Source of the DNA: Euonymus europaeus
Taxonomy: Eukaryota > Streptophyta > Magnoliopsida > Celastrales > Celastraceae
Reading direction: 5' to 3'
Length of the DNA stretch: 64,000 nt
Assembly: GCA_963580455.1 (NCBI GenBank)
Contig: OY756966.1
Location: 13,643,001-13,707,000, forward strand
The notes under the pieces were generated by a model. That model had not been told where the DNA came from. It searched no databases and worked only from the letters and a program-made list of their open reading frames with translations. Positions 1 through 13,637 of this stretch are shown here, one piece after another (the first letter of the stretch is position 1; every line of letters starts with the position of its first letter). Made by a program: the position numbers and the translations under genes.

Positions 1-280
1 ATGTAGGAAGCTTATACTCGTAAAATTTGACCTAGAAGAACAATAAAAAGTCGATCCCGAGCAACTTTGATAGTCCGAAGTTGCTCAACTCTCTCTCTGG
101 AGGAGCTCTTAACGGTTTTGTCCATTTGTCATAAAAAGTTGGTGTTTTGGCGTCGAAATAATCTATGAAGCTTATACTCGTGAAATTTCACATATGAGAA
201 CAATAAAAATTATACACCGAGCAACTTTGATGGTCCGAAGTTGCTCAACTCTCTCTATGGAGGAGCTTTTAACGGTTTTG

Positions 281-1559
281 TCTATTTTTATAGAAAGTTG
301 GTGTTTTGTCATCGAAATAATGTAGGAAGCTTATACTCGTAAAATTTGACATAGAAGAACAATAAAAAGTCTATCCCGAGCAACTTTGATCATCCGAAGT
401 TGTTCAACTCTCTCTATGGAGGAGCTTTTAACGGTTTTGTCCATTTGTCATAGAAAGTCGGTGTTTTGGCACCGAAATAATGTTGGAAGCTTATACTCGT
501 AAAATTTGACATAGAAGAACAATAAAAAGTCTATCCCGAGCAACTTTCACAGTACGAAGTTGCTCAACTCTCTCTATGGAGTAGCTTTTAACGGTTTCGT
601 CCATTTGTCAAAGAAAGTTGGTGTTTTGGCATCGAAATAATCTAGGAAGCTTATACTCGTAACATTTGACATATAAGAACAATAGAAATTGTACACCGAG
701 CAACTTTGATGGTCCGAAGTGTCTCAACTCTCTCTATGGAGGAGCTTTTAACGGTTTTGTCCATTTGTCATAGAAAGTTGGTGTTTTGGCATCGAAATAA
801 TGTAGGAAGCTTATACTCGTAAAAATTGACATAGAAGAATAATAAAAAGTCTATCCCAAGCAACTTTCACAATCCGAAGTTGTTCAACTCTCTCTATGGA
901 GGAGCTTTTAACGGTTTTGTCCATTTGTCATAGAAAGTTGGTGTTTTGGCACCGAAATAATGTAGGAAGCTTATACTCGTAAAATTTGACATAGAAGAAC
1001 AATAAAAAGTCTATCCCGAGCAACTTTCACAGTCCGAATTTGCTCAACTCTCTCTATTTAGGAGCTTTTAACGGTTTCGTCCATTTGTCAAGGAAAGTTG
1101 GTGTTTTGGCATCGAAATAATCTAGGAAGCTTATACTCATAAAATTTGACAAATAAGAAGAATAGAAATTGTACACCGAGCAACTTTGATGGTCCGAAGT
1201 TGCTCAACTCTCTCTATGGGGGAGCTTTGAACGGTTTTGTCCATTTGTCATAGAAAGTTTGTGTTTTGTCATCGAAATAATGTAGGAAGCTTATACTCGT
1301 AAAAATTGACATAGAAGAATAATAAAAAGTCTATCCCAAGCAACATTCACAGTCCGAAGTTGCTCAACTCTCTCTATGGAGGTGCTTTTAACGGTTTTGT
1401 CCATTTGTCAAATAAAGTTGGTGTTTTGTCATCGAAATAATCTAGGAAGCTTATACTCATAAAATTTGACGTATAAGAACAATAGAAAGTCTATCCCGAG
1501 AAACTTTGATGGTCCGAAGTTGCTCAACTCTCTCTATGGAGGAGCTTTTAACGGTTTTG
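281..1559 (+). repeat. 8-monomer higher-order unit, 1,279 bp
   Basis: The unit is measured between two 159-bp monomers that share the same one-base deletion (TCTATTTTTATAG in place of TCCATTTGTCATAG), at 281 and 1,560. Inside it the order of variants (AACATTTGAC, type C, type K) is repeated again at 8,021-9,300. Eight monomers less one base gives 1,279. Confidence 0.7.
1127..1286 (+). repeat. Type K monomer of the first domain
   Basis: Recognised by an A-rich AAATAAGAAGAATAGAAATT and GTACACCGAG. Sister copies read ATATAAGAAG. It recurs through the first 23.5 kb (for example near 2,087, 3,207, 6,147, 7,587, 8,867, 12,767 and 22,280) and is absent from the second domain, so it helps place the domain boundary. 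Confidence 0.75.
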
Positions 1560-3523
1560 TCTATTTTTATAGAAAGTTGGTGTTTTGTCATCGAAATAAT
1601 GTAGGAAGCTTATACTCGTAAAATTTGACATAGAAGAACAATAAAAAGTCTATCCCGAGCAACTTTGATCGTCCGAAGTTGTTAAACTCTCTCTATGGAG
1701 GAGCTTTTAACGGTTTTGTCCATTTGTCATAGAAAGTTGGTGTTTTGGCACCGAAATAAAGTAGGAAGCTTATACTCGTAAAATTTGACATAGAAGAACA
1801 ATAAAAAGTCTATCCCGAGCAACTTTCACAGTACGAAGTTGCTCAACTCTCTCTATGGAGTAGCTTTTAACGGTTTCGTCCATTTGTCAAAGAAAGTTGG
1901 TGTTTTGGCATCGAAATAATCTAGGAAGCTTATACTCGTAAAAATTGACATAGAAGAATAATAAAAGGTCTATCCCAAGCAACTTTCACAATCCGAAGTT
2001 GTTCAACTCTCTCTATGGAGGAGCTTTTAATGGTTTCGTCCATTTGTCAAAGAAAGTTGGTGTTTTGGCATCGAAATAATCTAGGAAGCTTATACTCATA
2101 AAATTTGACATATAAGAAGAATAGAAATTGTACACCGAGCAACTTTGATGGTCCGAAGTTGCTCAACTCTCTCTATGGGGGAGCTTTGAACGGTTTTGTC
2201 CATTTGTCATAGAAAGTTTGTGTTTTGTCATCGAAATAATGTAGGAAGCTTATACTCGTAAAAATTGACATAGAAGAATAATAAAAAGTCTATCCCAAGC
2301 AACATTCACAGTCCGAAGTTGCTCAACTCTCTCTATGGAGGAGCTTTTAACGGTTTTGTCCATTTGTCAAAGAAAGTTCGTGTTTTGTCATCGAAATAAT
2401 CTAGGAAGCTTATTCTCATAAAATTTGACATATAAGAACAATAGAAAGTCTATCCCGAGAAACTTTTATAGTCCGAAGTTGCTCAACTCTCTCTATGGAG
2501 GAGCTTTTAACGGTTTTATCCATTTGTCATGGAAAGTTGGTGTTTTGGCATCGAAACAATGTAGGAAGCTTATACTCGTAAAATTTGACATAGAAGAACA
2601 ATAAAAAGTCTATCCCGCGCAACTTTCACAGTCCGAAGTTGCTCAACTCTCTCTATGGAGGAGCTTTTAACGGTTTTGTCCATTTGTCAGAGAAAGTTGG
2701 TGTTTTGGCATCGAAATAATGTAGGAAGCTTATACTCGTAAAAGTTGACATAGAAGAACAATAAAAGTCTATCCATAGCAACTTTGGAAGTCCGAAGTTG
2801 CTCAACTCTCTCTATGGAGGAGCTCTTAACGGTTTTGTCCATTTGTCATAAAAAGTTGATGTTTTGGCGTCGAAATAATCTATGAAGCTTATACTCGTAA
2901 AATTTCACATATGAGAACAATAAAATTATACACTGAGCAACTTTGATGGTTCGAATTTGCTTAACTCGCTCTATGGAGGAGCTTTTAACGGTTTTGTCCA
3001 TTTGTCATAGAAAGTTGTTATTTTGGCACCGAAATAATGTAGGAAGCTTATACTCGTAAAATTTGACATAGAAGAACAATAAAAAGTCTATCCCGAGCAA
3101 CTTTCACAGTCTGAATTTGCTCAACTCTCTCTATGTAGGAGCTTTTAACGGTTTCGTCCATTTGTCAAAGAAAGTTGGTGTTTTGGCATCGAAATAATCT
3201 AGGAAGCTTATACTCATAAAATTTGACATATAAGAAGAAAAGAAATTGTACACCGAGCAACTTTGATGGTCCGAAGTTGCTCAACTCTCTCTATGGAGGA
3301 GCTTTTAACGGTTTTGTCCATTTGTCATAGAAAGTTGGTGTTTTGTCATCGAAATAATGTAGGAAGCTTATACTCATAAAAATTGACATAGAAGAATAAT
3401 AAAAAGTCTATCCCAAGCAACATTCACAGTCCGAAGTTGCTCAACTCTCTCTGTGGAGGAGCTTTTAACGGTTTTGTCCATTTGTCAAAGAAAGTTGGTG
3501 TTTTGTCATCGAAATAATCTAGG

Positions 3524-3683
3524 AAGCTTATACTTGTAAAATTTGACGTAGAAGAACAATAAAAACTCTATCACGAGCAACTTTGATGGTCCGAAGTTGC
3601 TCAACTCTCTCTATGGAGGAGCTTTTAACCGTTTTGTCCTTTTATCATAGAAAGTTCGTGTTTTGGCATCGAAATAATGTAGG
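3524..3683 (+). repeat. Type M monomer of the first domain
   Basis: Marked by ACTTGTAAAATTTGACGTAG, AAAACTCTATCACGAG and AACCGTTTTGTCCTTTTATC. It recurs near 10,147, 13,092, 14,277, 15,622, 16,807, 17,992 and 20,777, always a few monomers upstream of a 226-bp fused monomer. It belongs to the same higher-order unit. Confidence 0.75.
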
Positions 3684-4003
3684 AATCTTATACTCGTAAA
3701 ATTTGACATAGAAGAACAATAGAAACTCTATCCCGAGCAATTTTGATAGTCCGAAGTTGCTCAACTCTCTCTATGGAGGAGCTTTTAACGGTTTTGTCCA
3801 TTTCTCATAGAAAGTTGGTGTTTTGGCATTGAAACATTGTAGGAAGCTTATACTCGTAAAATTTGACATAGAAGAACAATAAAAAGTCTATCCCGAGCAA
3901 CTTTGAAAGTTCAAAGTTGCTCAACTCTCTCTACCAAGGAGCTTTTAACGGTTTTATCCATTTGCCAAGGAAAGTTGGTGTTTTGGCATCGAAATAATGT
4001 AGG

Positions 4004-4229
4004 AAGTTTATACTCGTAAAAGTTGACATAGAAGAACAATAAAAAGTCTATCCCGAGCAACTTTGATCGTTCGAAGTTGTTCAACTCTCTCTATGGAGGA
4101 GCTTTTAACGGTTTTGTCCCGAGCAACTTTGATAGTCCGAAGTTGCTCAACTCTCTCTATGGAGGAGCTCTTAACGGTTTTGTCCATTTGTCATAAAAAG
4201 TTGATGTTTTGGCGTCGAAATAATTTATG
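4004..4229 (+). repeat. 226-bp fused monomer (94-bp deletion), copy 1
   Basis: One monomer runs normally to GGTTTTGTCC and then jumps to CGAGCAACTTTGATAG of the next. The expected 94 bases between, including the HindIII site, are missing. Both edges carry TCC, so the join looks like a deletion at 3-bp microhomology. The junction word GTTTTGTCCC starts at 4,111. The first HindIII site here is mutated to AAGTTT. Confidence 0.88.
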
Positions 4230-6581
4230 AAGCTTATACTCGTAAAATTTCACATATGAAAACAATAAAATTATACACCGAGCAACTTTGATGGTCCGAA
4301 GTTGCTCAAATCTCTCTATGGAGGAGCTTTTAACGATTTTGTCCATTTGTCATAGAAATTTGGTGTTTTGGCATCGAAATAATGTAAGAAGCTTATACTC
4401 GTAAAATTAGACATAGAAGAACAATAAAAAGTCTATCCCGAGCAACTTTGATAGTCCGAATTTGCTTAACTCTCTCTATGGAGGAGCTTTTAACGGTTTT
4501 GTCCATTTGTCATAGAAAGTTGGTGTTTTCGCATCGAAATAATGTAGGAAGCATATACTTGTAAAATTTGAGATAGAAGAACAATAAAAAGTCTAGCCCG
4601 AGCAACTTTGAAAGTTCAATGTTGCTCAACTCTCTCTACCGAGGAGCTTTTAACGATTTTATCCATTTGTCATGGAAAGTTGGTGTTTTGGCATCGAAAT
4701 AATGTGGGAAGCTTATACTCGTAAAAGTTGACATAGAAGAACAATAAAAAGTCTATCCCGAGCAACTTTGATAGTCCGAAGTTGCTCAACTCTCTCTATG
4801 GAGGAGCTTTTATCGGTTTTGTCTATTTGTCATAGAAAGTTGTTGTTTTGGAATCGAAATAATGTAGGAAGCTTATACTTGTAAAATTTGACGTAGAAGA
4901 ACAATAAAAACTCTATCCCGAGCAACTTTGATGGTCCGAAGTTTCTCAACTCTCTCTATGGAGGAGCTTTTAACGGTTTTGTCCATTTATCATAGAAAGT
5001 TGGTGTTTTGGCATCGAAATAATGTAGGAAGCTTATACTCGTAAAATTTGACATAGAAGAACAATAGAAAGTCTATTCCGAGCAATTTTGATAGTCCGAA
5101 GTTGCTCAACTCTCTCTATGGAGGAGCTTTTAACGGTTTTGTCCATTTCTCATAGAAAGTTGGTGTTTTGGCATTGAAACATTGTAGGAAGCTTATACTC
5201 GTAAAATTTGACATAGAAGAACAATAAAAAGTCTATCCCGAGCAACTTTGAAAGTTCAAAGTTGCTCAACTCTCGCTACCGAGGAGCTTTTAACGGTTTC
5301 ATCCATTTGTCAAGGAAAGTTGGTGTTTTGGCATCGAAATAATGTAGGAAGTTTAAACTCGTAAAAGTTGACATAGAAGAACAATAAAAAGTCTATCCCG
5401 AGCAACTTTGATCGTCCGAAGTTGTTCAACTCTCTCTATGGAGGAGCTTTTAACGGTTTTGTCCATTTGTCATAGAAAGTTGGTGTTTTGGCACCGAAAT
5501 AATGTAGGAAGCTTATACTCGTAAAATTTGACATATAAGAACAATAAAAAGTCTATCCCGAGCAACTTTCACAGTACGAAGTTGCTCAACTCTCTCTATG
5601 GAGGAGCTTTTAACGGTTTCGTCCATTTGTCAAAGAAAGTTAGTGTTTTGGCATCGAAATAATCTGGGAAGCTTATACTCGTAACATTTGACATATAAGA
5701 ACAATAGAAATTGTACACTGAGCAACTTTGATGGTCCGAAGTTGCTCAACTCTCTCTATGGAGGAGCTTTTAACGGTTTTGTCCGTTTGTCGTAGAAAGT
5801 TGGTGTTTTGGCGTCGAAATAATGTAGGAAGCTTATACTCGTAAAAATTGACATAGAAGAATAATAAAAAGTCTATCCCAAGCAACTTTCAAAGTCCGAA
5901 GTTGTTCAACTCTCTCTATGGAGGAGCTTTTAACGGTTTTGTCCATTTGTCATAGAAAGTTGGTGTTTTGGCACCGAAATAATGTAGGAAGCTTATACTC
6001 CTAAAATTTGACATAGAAGAACAATAAAAAGTCTATCCCGAGCAACTTTCACAGTCCGAAGTTGCTCAACTCTCTCTATGTAGGAGCTTTTAACAGTTTC
6101 GTCCATTTGTCAAAGAAAGTTGGTGTTTTGGCATCGAAATAATCTAGGAAGCTTATACTCATAAAATTTGACATATAAGAAGAATAGAAATTGTACACCG
6201 AGCAACTTTGATGGTCCGAAGTTGCTCAACTCTCTCTATGGGGGAGCTTTGAACGGTTTTGTCCATTTGTCATAGAAAGTTGGTGTTTTGTCATCGAAAT
6301 AATGTAGGAAGCTTATACTCGTAAAAATTGACATAGAAGAATAATAAAAAGTCTATCCCAAGCAACTTTCACAGTCCGAAGTTGCTCAACTCTCTCTATG
6401 GAGGAGCTTTTAACGGTTTTGTCCATTTGTCAAAGAAAGTTGGTGTTTTGTCATCGAAATAATCTAGGAAGCCTATACTCATAAAATTTGACATATAAGA
6501 CCAATAGAAAGTCTATCCCGAGAAACTTTGATGGTCCGAAGTTGCTCAACTCCCTCTATGGAGGAGCTTTTAACGGTTTTG

Positions 6582-8020
6582 TCTATTTTTATAGAAAGTT
6601 GGTGTTTTGTCATCGAAATAATGTAGGAAGCTTATTCTCGTAAAATTTGACATAGAAGAACAACAAAAAGTCTATCCCGAGCAACTTTGATCGTCCGAAG
6701 TTGTTCAACTCTCTCTATGGAGGAGCTTTTAACGGTTTTGTCCATTTGTCATAGAAAGTAGGTGTTTTGGCACCGAAATAATGTAGGAAGCTTATACTCG
6801 TAAAATTTGACATAGAAGAACAATAAAAAGTCTATCCCGAGCAACTTTCACAGTACGAAGTTGCTCAACTCTCTCTATGGAGTAGCTTTTAACGGTTTCG
6901 TCCATTTGTCAAAGAAAGTTGGTGTTTTGGCATCGAAATAATCTAGGAAGCTTATACTCGTAACATTTGACATATAAGAACAATAGAAATTGTACACCGA
7001 GCAACTTTGATGGTCCGAAGTGTCTCAACTCTCTCTATGGAGGAGGTTTTAACGGTTTTGTCCATTTGTCATAGAAAGTTGGTGTTTTGGCATCGAAATA
7101 ATGTAGGAAGCTTATACTCGTAAAAATTGATATAGAAGAATAATAAAAAGTCTATCCCAAGCAACTTTCACAATCCGAAGTTGTTCAACTCTCTCTATGG
7201 AGGAGCTTTTAACGGTTTTGTCCATTTGTCATAGAAAGTTGGTGTTTTGGCACCAACATAATGTAGGAAGCTTATACTCGTAAAAATTGACATAGAAGAA
7301 TAATAGAAAGTCTATCCCAAGCAACTTTCACAGTCCGAAGTTGTTCAACTCTCTCTATGGAGGAGCTTTTAACGGTTTTGTCCATTTGTCATAGAAAGTT
7401 GGTGTTTTAGCACCGAAATAATGTAGGAAGCTTATACTCGTAAAATTTGACATAGAAGAACAATAAAAAGTCTATCCCGAGCAACTTTCACAGTCCGAAG
7501 TTGCTCAACTCTCTCTATGTAGGAGCTTTTAACAGTTTCGTCCATTTGTCAAAGAAAGTTGGTGTTTTTGCATCGAAATAATCTAGGAAGCTTATACTCA
7601 TAAAATTTGACATATAAGAAGAATAGAAATTGTACACCGAGCAACTTTGATGGTTCGAAGTTGCTCAACTCTCTCTATGGGGGAGCTTTGAACGGTTTTG
7701 TCCATTTGTCATAGAAAGTTGGTGTTTTGTCATCGAAATAATGTAGGAAGCTTATACTCGTAAAAATTGACATAGAAGAATAATAAAAAGTCTATCCCAA
7801 GCAACTTTCACAGTCCGAAGTTGCTCAACTCTCTCTATGGAGGAGCTTTTAACGGTTTTGTCCATTTGTCAAAGAAAGTTGGTGTTTTGTCATCGAAATA
7901 ATCTAGGAAGCTTATACTCATAAAATTTGACATATAAGAACAATAGAAAGTCTATCCCGAGAAACTTTGATGGTCCGTAGTTGCTCAACTCTCTCTATGG
8001 TGGAGCTTTTAACGGTTTTG
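6582..8020 (+). repeat. Higher-order unit with one extra monomer, 1,439 bp
   Basis: Bounded by the TCTATTTTTATAG deletion variants at 6,582 and 8,021. It resembles the following unit closely, sharing private marks TTATTCTCG, AACAACAAAAAG and GAAAGTAGG at 1,439-1,440 bp offset. It holds one additional type C monomer at about 7,267-7,426, with CACCAACATA just upstream, that the next unit lacks. Confidence 0.7.
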
Positions 8021-9300
8021 TCTATTTTTATAGAAAGTTGGTGTTTTGTCATCGAAATAATGTAGGAAGCTTATTCTCGTAAAATTTGACATAGAAGAAC
8101 AACAAAAAGTCTATCCCGAGCAACTTTGATCGTCCGAAGTTGTTCAACTCTCTCTCTGGAGGAGCTTTTAACGGTTTTGTCCATTTGTCATAGAAAGTAG
8201 GTGTTTTGGCACCGAAATAATGTAGGAAGCTTATACTCGTAAAATTTGACATAGAAGAACAGTAAAAAGTCAATCCCGAGCAACTTTCACAGTACGAAGT
8301 TGCTCAACTCTCTCTATGGAGTAGCTTTTAACGGTTTCGTCCATTTGTCAAAGAAAGTTGGTGTTTTGGCATCGAAATAATCTAGGAAGCTTATACTCGT
8401 AACATTTGACATATAAGAACAATAGAAATTGTACACCGAGCAACTTTGATGGTCCGAAGTGTCTCAACTCTCTCTATGGAGGAGCTTTTAACGGTTTCGT
8501 CCATTTTTCATAGAAAGTTGGTGTTTTGGCATCGAAATAATGTAGGAAGCTTATACTCGTAAAAATTGACATAGAAGAATAATAAAAAGTCTATCCCAAG
8601 CAACTTTCACAATCCGAAGTTGTTCAACTCTCTCTATGGAGGGGCTTTTAACGGTTTTGTCCATTTGTCATAGAAAGTTGGTGTTTTGGCACCGAAATAA
8701 TGTAGGAAGCTTATACTCGTAAAATTTGACGTAGAAGAACAATAAAAAGTCTATCCCGAGCAACTTTCACAGTCCGAATTTGCTCAACTCTCTCTATGTA
8801 GGAGCTTTTAACGGTTTCGTCCATTTGTCAAAGAAAGTTGGTGTTTTGGCATCGAAATAATCTAGGAAGCTTATACTCATAAAATTTGACATATAAGAAG
8901 AATAGAAATTGTACACCGAGCAACTTTGATGGTCCGAAGTTGCTCAACTCTCTCTATGGGGGAGCTTTGAACGGTTTTGTCCATTTGTCATAGAAAGTTT
9001 GTGTTTTGTCATCGAAATAATGTAGGAATCTTATACTCGTAAAAATTGACATAGAAGAATAATAAAAAGTCTATCCCAAGCAACATTCACAGTCCGAAGT
9101 TGCTCAACTCTCTCTATGGAGGAGCTTTTAACGGTTTTGTCCATTTGTCAAAGAAAGTTGGTTTTTTGTCATCGAAATAATCTTGGAAGCTTATACTCAT
9201 AAAATTTGACATATAAGAACAATAGAAAGTCTATCCCGAGAAACTTTCATAGTCTGAAGTTGCTCAACTCTCTCTATGGAGGAGCTTTTAACTGTTTTAT
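8021..9300 (+). repeat. 8-monomer higher-order unit, second copy of the pair
   Basis: Continues from the unit at 6,582 with the same order of variants minus one type C monomer. From about 8,700 it also tracks the first-domain start (K monomer at 8,867 versus 2,087, offset about 6,781). This shows that the first 9 kb contains overlapping older duplications. Confidence 0.6.
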
Positions 9301-9361
9301 CCATTTGTCATGGAAAGTTGGTGTTTTGGCATCGAAATAACGTAGGAAGCTTATACTCGTA

Positions 9362-12300
9362 AAAGTTGACATAGAAGAACAATAAAAGTCTATCCATAGC
9401 AACTTTGGTAGTCCGAAGTTGCTCAACTCTCTCTATGGAGGAGCTCTTAACGGTTTTGTCCATTTGTCATAAAAAGTTGATGTTTTGCCGTCGAAATAAT
9501 CTATGAAGCTTATACTCGTAAAATTTCACATATGAGAACAATAAAATTATACACCGAGCAACTTTGATGGTCCGAATTTGCTTAACTCGCTCTATGGAGG
9601 AGCTTTTAACGGTTTTGTCCATTTGTCATAGAAAGTTGGTGTTTTGGCACCGAAATAATGTAGGAAGCTTATACTCGTAAAATTTGACATAGAAGAACAA
9701 TAAAAAGTCTATCCCGAGCAACATTCACAGTCCGAATTTGCTCAACTCTCTCTATGTAGGAGCTTTTAACGGTTTCGTCCATTTGTCAAAGAAAGTTGGT
9801 CTTTCGGCATCGAAATAATCTAGGAAGCTTATACTTGTAAAATTTGACGTAGAAGAACAATAAAAACTCTATCACGAGCAACTTTGATGGTCCGAAGTTG
9901 CTCAATTCTCTCTCTATGGAGGAGCTTTTAACGGTTTTGTCCATTTGTCATAGAAAGTTGGTGTTTTGTCATCGAAATAATCTAGGAAGCTTATACTCGT
10001 AAAAATTGACATAGAAGAATAATAAAAAGTCTATCCCAAGCAACATTCACAGTCCGAAGTTGCTCAACTCTCTCTATGGAGGAGCTTTTAACGGTTTTGT
10101 CCATTTGTCAAAGAAAGTTGGTGTTTTGTCATCGAAATAATCTAGGAAGCTTATACTTGTAAAATTTGACGTAGAAGAACAATAAAAACTCTATCACGAG
10201 CAACTTTGATGGTCCGAAGTTGCTCAATTCTCTCTATAGAGGAGCTTTTAACCGTTTTGTCCTTTTATCATAGAAAGTTGGTGTTTTGGCAACGAAATAA
10301 TGTAGGAAGCTTATACTTGTAAAATTTGACATAGAAGAACAATAGAAAGTCTATCCCGAGCAATTTTGATAGTCCGAAGTTGCTCAACTCTCTCTATGGA
10401 GGAGCTTTTAACGGTTTTGTCCATTTCTCATAGAAAGTTGGTGTTTTGGCATTGAAACATTGTAGGAAGCTTATACTCGTAAAATTTGACATAGAAGAAC
10501 AATAAAAAGTCTATCCCGAGCAACTTTGATCGTTCGAAGTTGTTCAACTCTCTCTATGGAGGAGCTTTTAACGGTTTTGTCCCGAGCAACTTTGATAGTC
10601 CGAAGTTGCTCAACTCTCTCTATGGAGGAGCTCTTAACGGTTTTGTCCATTTGTCATAAAAAGTTGATGTTTTGGCGTCGAAATAATCTATGAAGCTTAT
10701 ACTCGTAAAATTTCACATATGAGAACAATAAAATTATACACCGAGCAACTTTGATGGTCCGAAGTTGCTCAACTCTCTCTATGGAGGAGCTTTTAACGGT
10801 TTTGTCCATTTGTCATAGAAAGTTGGTGTTTTGGCATCGAAATAATGTAGGAAGCTTATACTCGTAAAATTAGACATAGAAGAACAATAAAAAGTCTATC
10901 CCGAGCAACTTTGATAGTCCGAATTTGCTTAACTCTCTCTATGGAGGAGCTTTTAACGGTTTTGTCCATTTGTCATAGAAAGTTGGTGTTTTGGCATCGA
11001 AATAATGTAGGAAGCATATACTTGCAAAATTTGAGATAGAAGAACAATAAAAAGTCTAGCCCGAGCAACTTTGAAAGTTCAATGTTGCTCAACTCTCTCT
11101 ACCGAGGAGCTTTTAACGGTTTTATGCATTTGTCATGGAAAGTTGGTGTTTTGGCATCGAAATAATGTGGGAAGCTTATACTCGTAAAAGTTGACATAGA
11201 AGAACAATAAAAAGTCTATCCCGAGCAACTTTGATAGTCCGAAGTTGCTCAACTCTCTCTATGGAGGAGCTTTTATCGGTTTTGTCTATGTGTCATAGAA
11301 AGTTGTTGTTTTGGCATCGAAATAATCTAGGAAGCTTATACTTGTAAAATTCGTCGTAGAAGAACAATAAAAACTCTATCCAGAGCAACTTTGATGTTCC
11401 GAAGTTTCTCAACTCTCTCTATGGCGGAGCTTTTAACGGTTTTGTCCATTTATCATAGAAAGTTGGTGTTTTGGCATCGAAATAATGTAGGAAGCTTATA
11501 CTCGTAAAATTTGACATAGAAGAACAATAGAAAGTCTATCCCGAGCAATTTTGATAGTCCGAAGTTGCTCAACTCTCTCTATGGAGGAGCTTTTAAGGGT
11601 TTTGTCCATTTCTCATAGAAAGTTGGTGTTTTGGCATTGAAACATTGTAGGAAGCTTATACTCGTAAAATTTGACATAGAAGAACAATAAAAAGTCTATC
11701 CCGAGCAACTTTGAAAGTTCGAAGTTGCTCAACTCTCGCTACCGAGGAGCTTTTAACGGTTTCATCCATTTGTCAAGGAAAGTTGGTGTTTTGGCATCGA
11801 AATAATGTAGGAAGTTTAAACTCGTAAAAGTTGACATAGAAGAACAATAAAAAGTCTATCCCGAGCAACTTTGATCGTCCAAAATTGTTCAACTCTCTCT
11901 ATGGAGGAGCTTTTAACGGTTTTGTCCATTTGTCATAGAAAGTTGGTGTTTTGGCACCGAAATAATGTAGGAAGCTTATACTCGTAAAATTTGACATAGA
12001 AGAACAATAAAAAGTCTATCCCGAGCAACTTTCACAGTACGAAGTTGCTCAACTCTCTCTATGGAGGAGCTTTTAACGGTTTCGTCCATTTGTCAAAGAA
12101 AGTTGGTGTTTTGGCATCGAAATAATCTAGGAAGCTTATACTCGTAACATTTGACATATAAGAACAATAGAAATTGTACACTGAGCAACTTTGATGGTCC
12201 GAAGTTGCTCAACTCTCTCTATGGAGGAGCTTTTAACGGTTTTGTCCATTTGTCATAGAAAGTTGGTGTTTTGGCGTCGAAATAATGTAGGAAGCTTATA

Positions 12301-12363
12301 CTCGTAAAAATTGACATAGAAGAATAATAAAAAGTCTATCCCAAGCAACTTTCACAGTCCGAA
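9362..12363 (+). repeat. About 3.0-kb block, second copy
   Basis: Partner of 2,741-5,900. Beyond about 12,274 it gains an extra GGCGTCG/type C monomer, after which the offset to the first copy becomes about 6,623 bp. It then runs into the 2,530-bp duplication. Confidence 0.65.
10467..10692 (+). repeat. 226-bp fused monomer, copy 2
   Basis: Same junction, starting at 10,574, which is 6,463 bp after copy 1. The flanks downstream (ACTTGCAAAATTTGAGATAG near 11,020) match those after copy 1, so the pair belongs to a larger duplication. Confidence 0.88.
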
Positions 12364-13411
12364 GTTGTTCAACTCTCTCTATGGAGGAGCTTTTAACGGT
12401 TTTGTCCATTTGTCATAGAAAGTTGGTGTTTTGGCGTCGAAATAATGTAGGAAGCTTATACTCGTAAAAATTGACATAGAAGAATAATAAAAAGTCTATC
12501 CCAAGCAACTTTCACAGTCCGAAGTTGTTCAACTCTCTCTATGGAGGAGCTTTTAACGGTTTTGTCCATTTGTCATAGAAAGTTGGTGTTTTGGCACCGA
12601 AATAATGTAGGAAGCTTATACTCGTAAAATTTGACATAGAAGAACAATAAAAAGTCTATCCCGAGCAACATTCGCAGTCCGAATTTGCTCAACTCTCTCT
12701 ATGTAGGAGCTTTTAACGGTTTCGTCCATTTGTCAAAGAAAGTTGGTGTTTTGGCATCGAAATAATCTAGGAAGCTTATACTCATAAAATTTGACATATA
12801 AGAAGAAAAGAAATTGTACACCGAGCAACTTTGATGGTCCGAAGTTGCTCAACTCTCTCTATGGAGGAGCTTTTAACGGTTTTGTCCATTTGTCATAGAA
12901 AGTTGGTGTTTTGCCATCAAAATAATCTAGGAAGCTTATACTCGTAAAAATTGACATAGAAGAATAATAAAAAGTCTATCCCAAGCAACATTCACAGTCC
13001 GCAGTTGCTCAACTCTCTCTATGGAGGAGCTTTTAACGGTTTTGTCCATTTGTCAAAGAAAGTTGGTGTTTTGTCATCGAAATAATCTAGGAAGCTTATA
13101 CTTGTAAAATTTGACGTAGAAGAACAATAAAAACTCTCTCACGAGCAACTTTGATGGTCCGAAGTTGCTCAACTCTCTCTATGGAGGAGCTTTTAACCGT
13201 TTTGTCCTTTTATCATAGAAAGTTGGTGTTTTGGCATCGAAATAATGTAGGAAGCTTATACTCGTAAAAGTTGACATAGAAGAACAATAGAAATTCTATC
13301 CCGAGCAATTTTGATAGTCCGAAGTTGCTCAACTCTCTCTATGGAGGAGCTTTTAACGGTTTTGTCCATTTCTCATAGAAAGTTGGTGTTTTGGCATTGA
13401 AACATTGTAGG

Positions 13412-13637
13412 AAGCTTATACTCGTAAAATTTGACATAGAAGAACAATAAAAAGTCTATCCCGAGCAATTTTGATCGTTCGAAGTTGTTCAACTCTCTCT
13501 ATGGAGGAGCTTTTAACGGTTTTGTCCCGAGCAACTTTGATAGTCCGAAGTTGCTCAACTCTCTCTATGGAGGAGCTCTTAACGGTTTTGTCCATTTGTC
13601 ATAAAAAGTTGATGTTTTGGCGTCGAAATAATCTATG
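13412..13637 (+). repeat. 226-bp fused monomer, copy 3
   Basis: Junction at 13,519, 2,945 bp after copy 2. That interval is the 2,785-bp unit plus one extra 160-bp monomer (tandem GGCGTCG monomers near 12,274 and 12,434). Confidence 0.88.

Larger units (their letters stand above)
2741..5900 (+). repeat. About 3.1-kb block, first copy (partner 9,362-12,363)
   Basis: Matching marks at offset 6,621 then 6,463 bp: ATCCATAGCAACTTTGG (2,771 and 9,392), the fused monomer (4,111 and 10,574), TTTGAGATAGAAG (4,568 and 11,031) and AAGTTTAAACTCG (5,349 and 11,812). The offset changes because the partner lacks one monomer and gains the two-base insertion TTCTCTCTCTATGG near 9,905. The copies differ at many sites, more than the duplications of the second domain. 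Confidence 0.65.
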
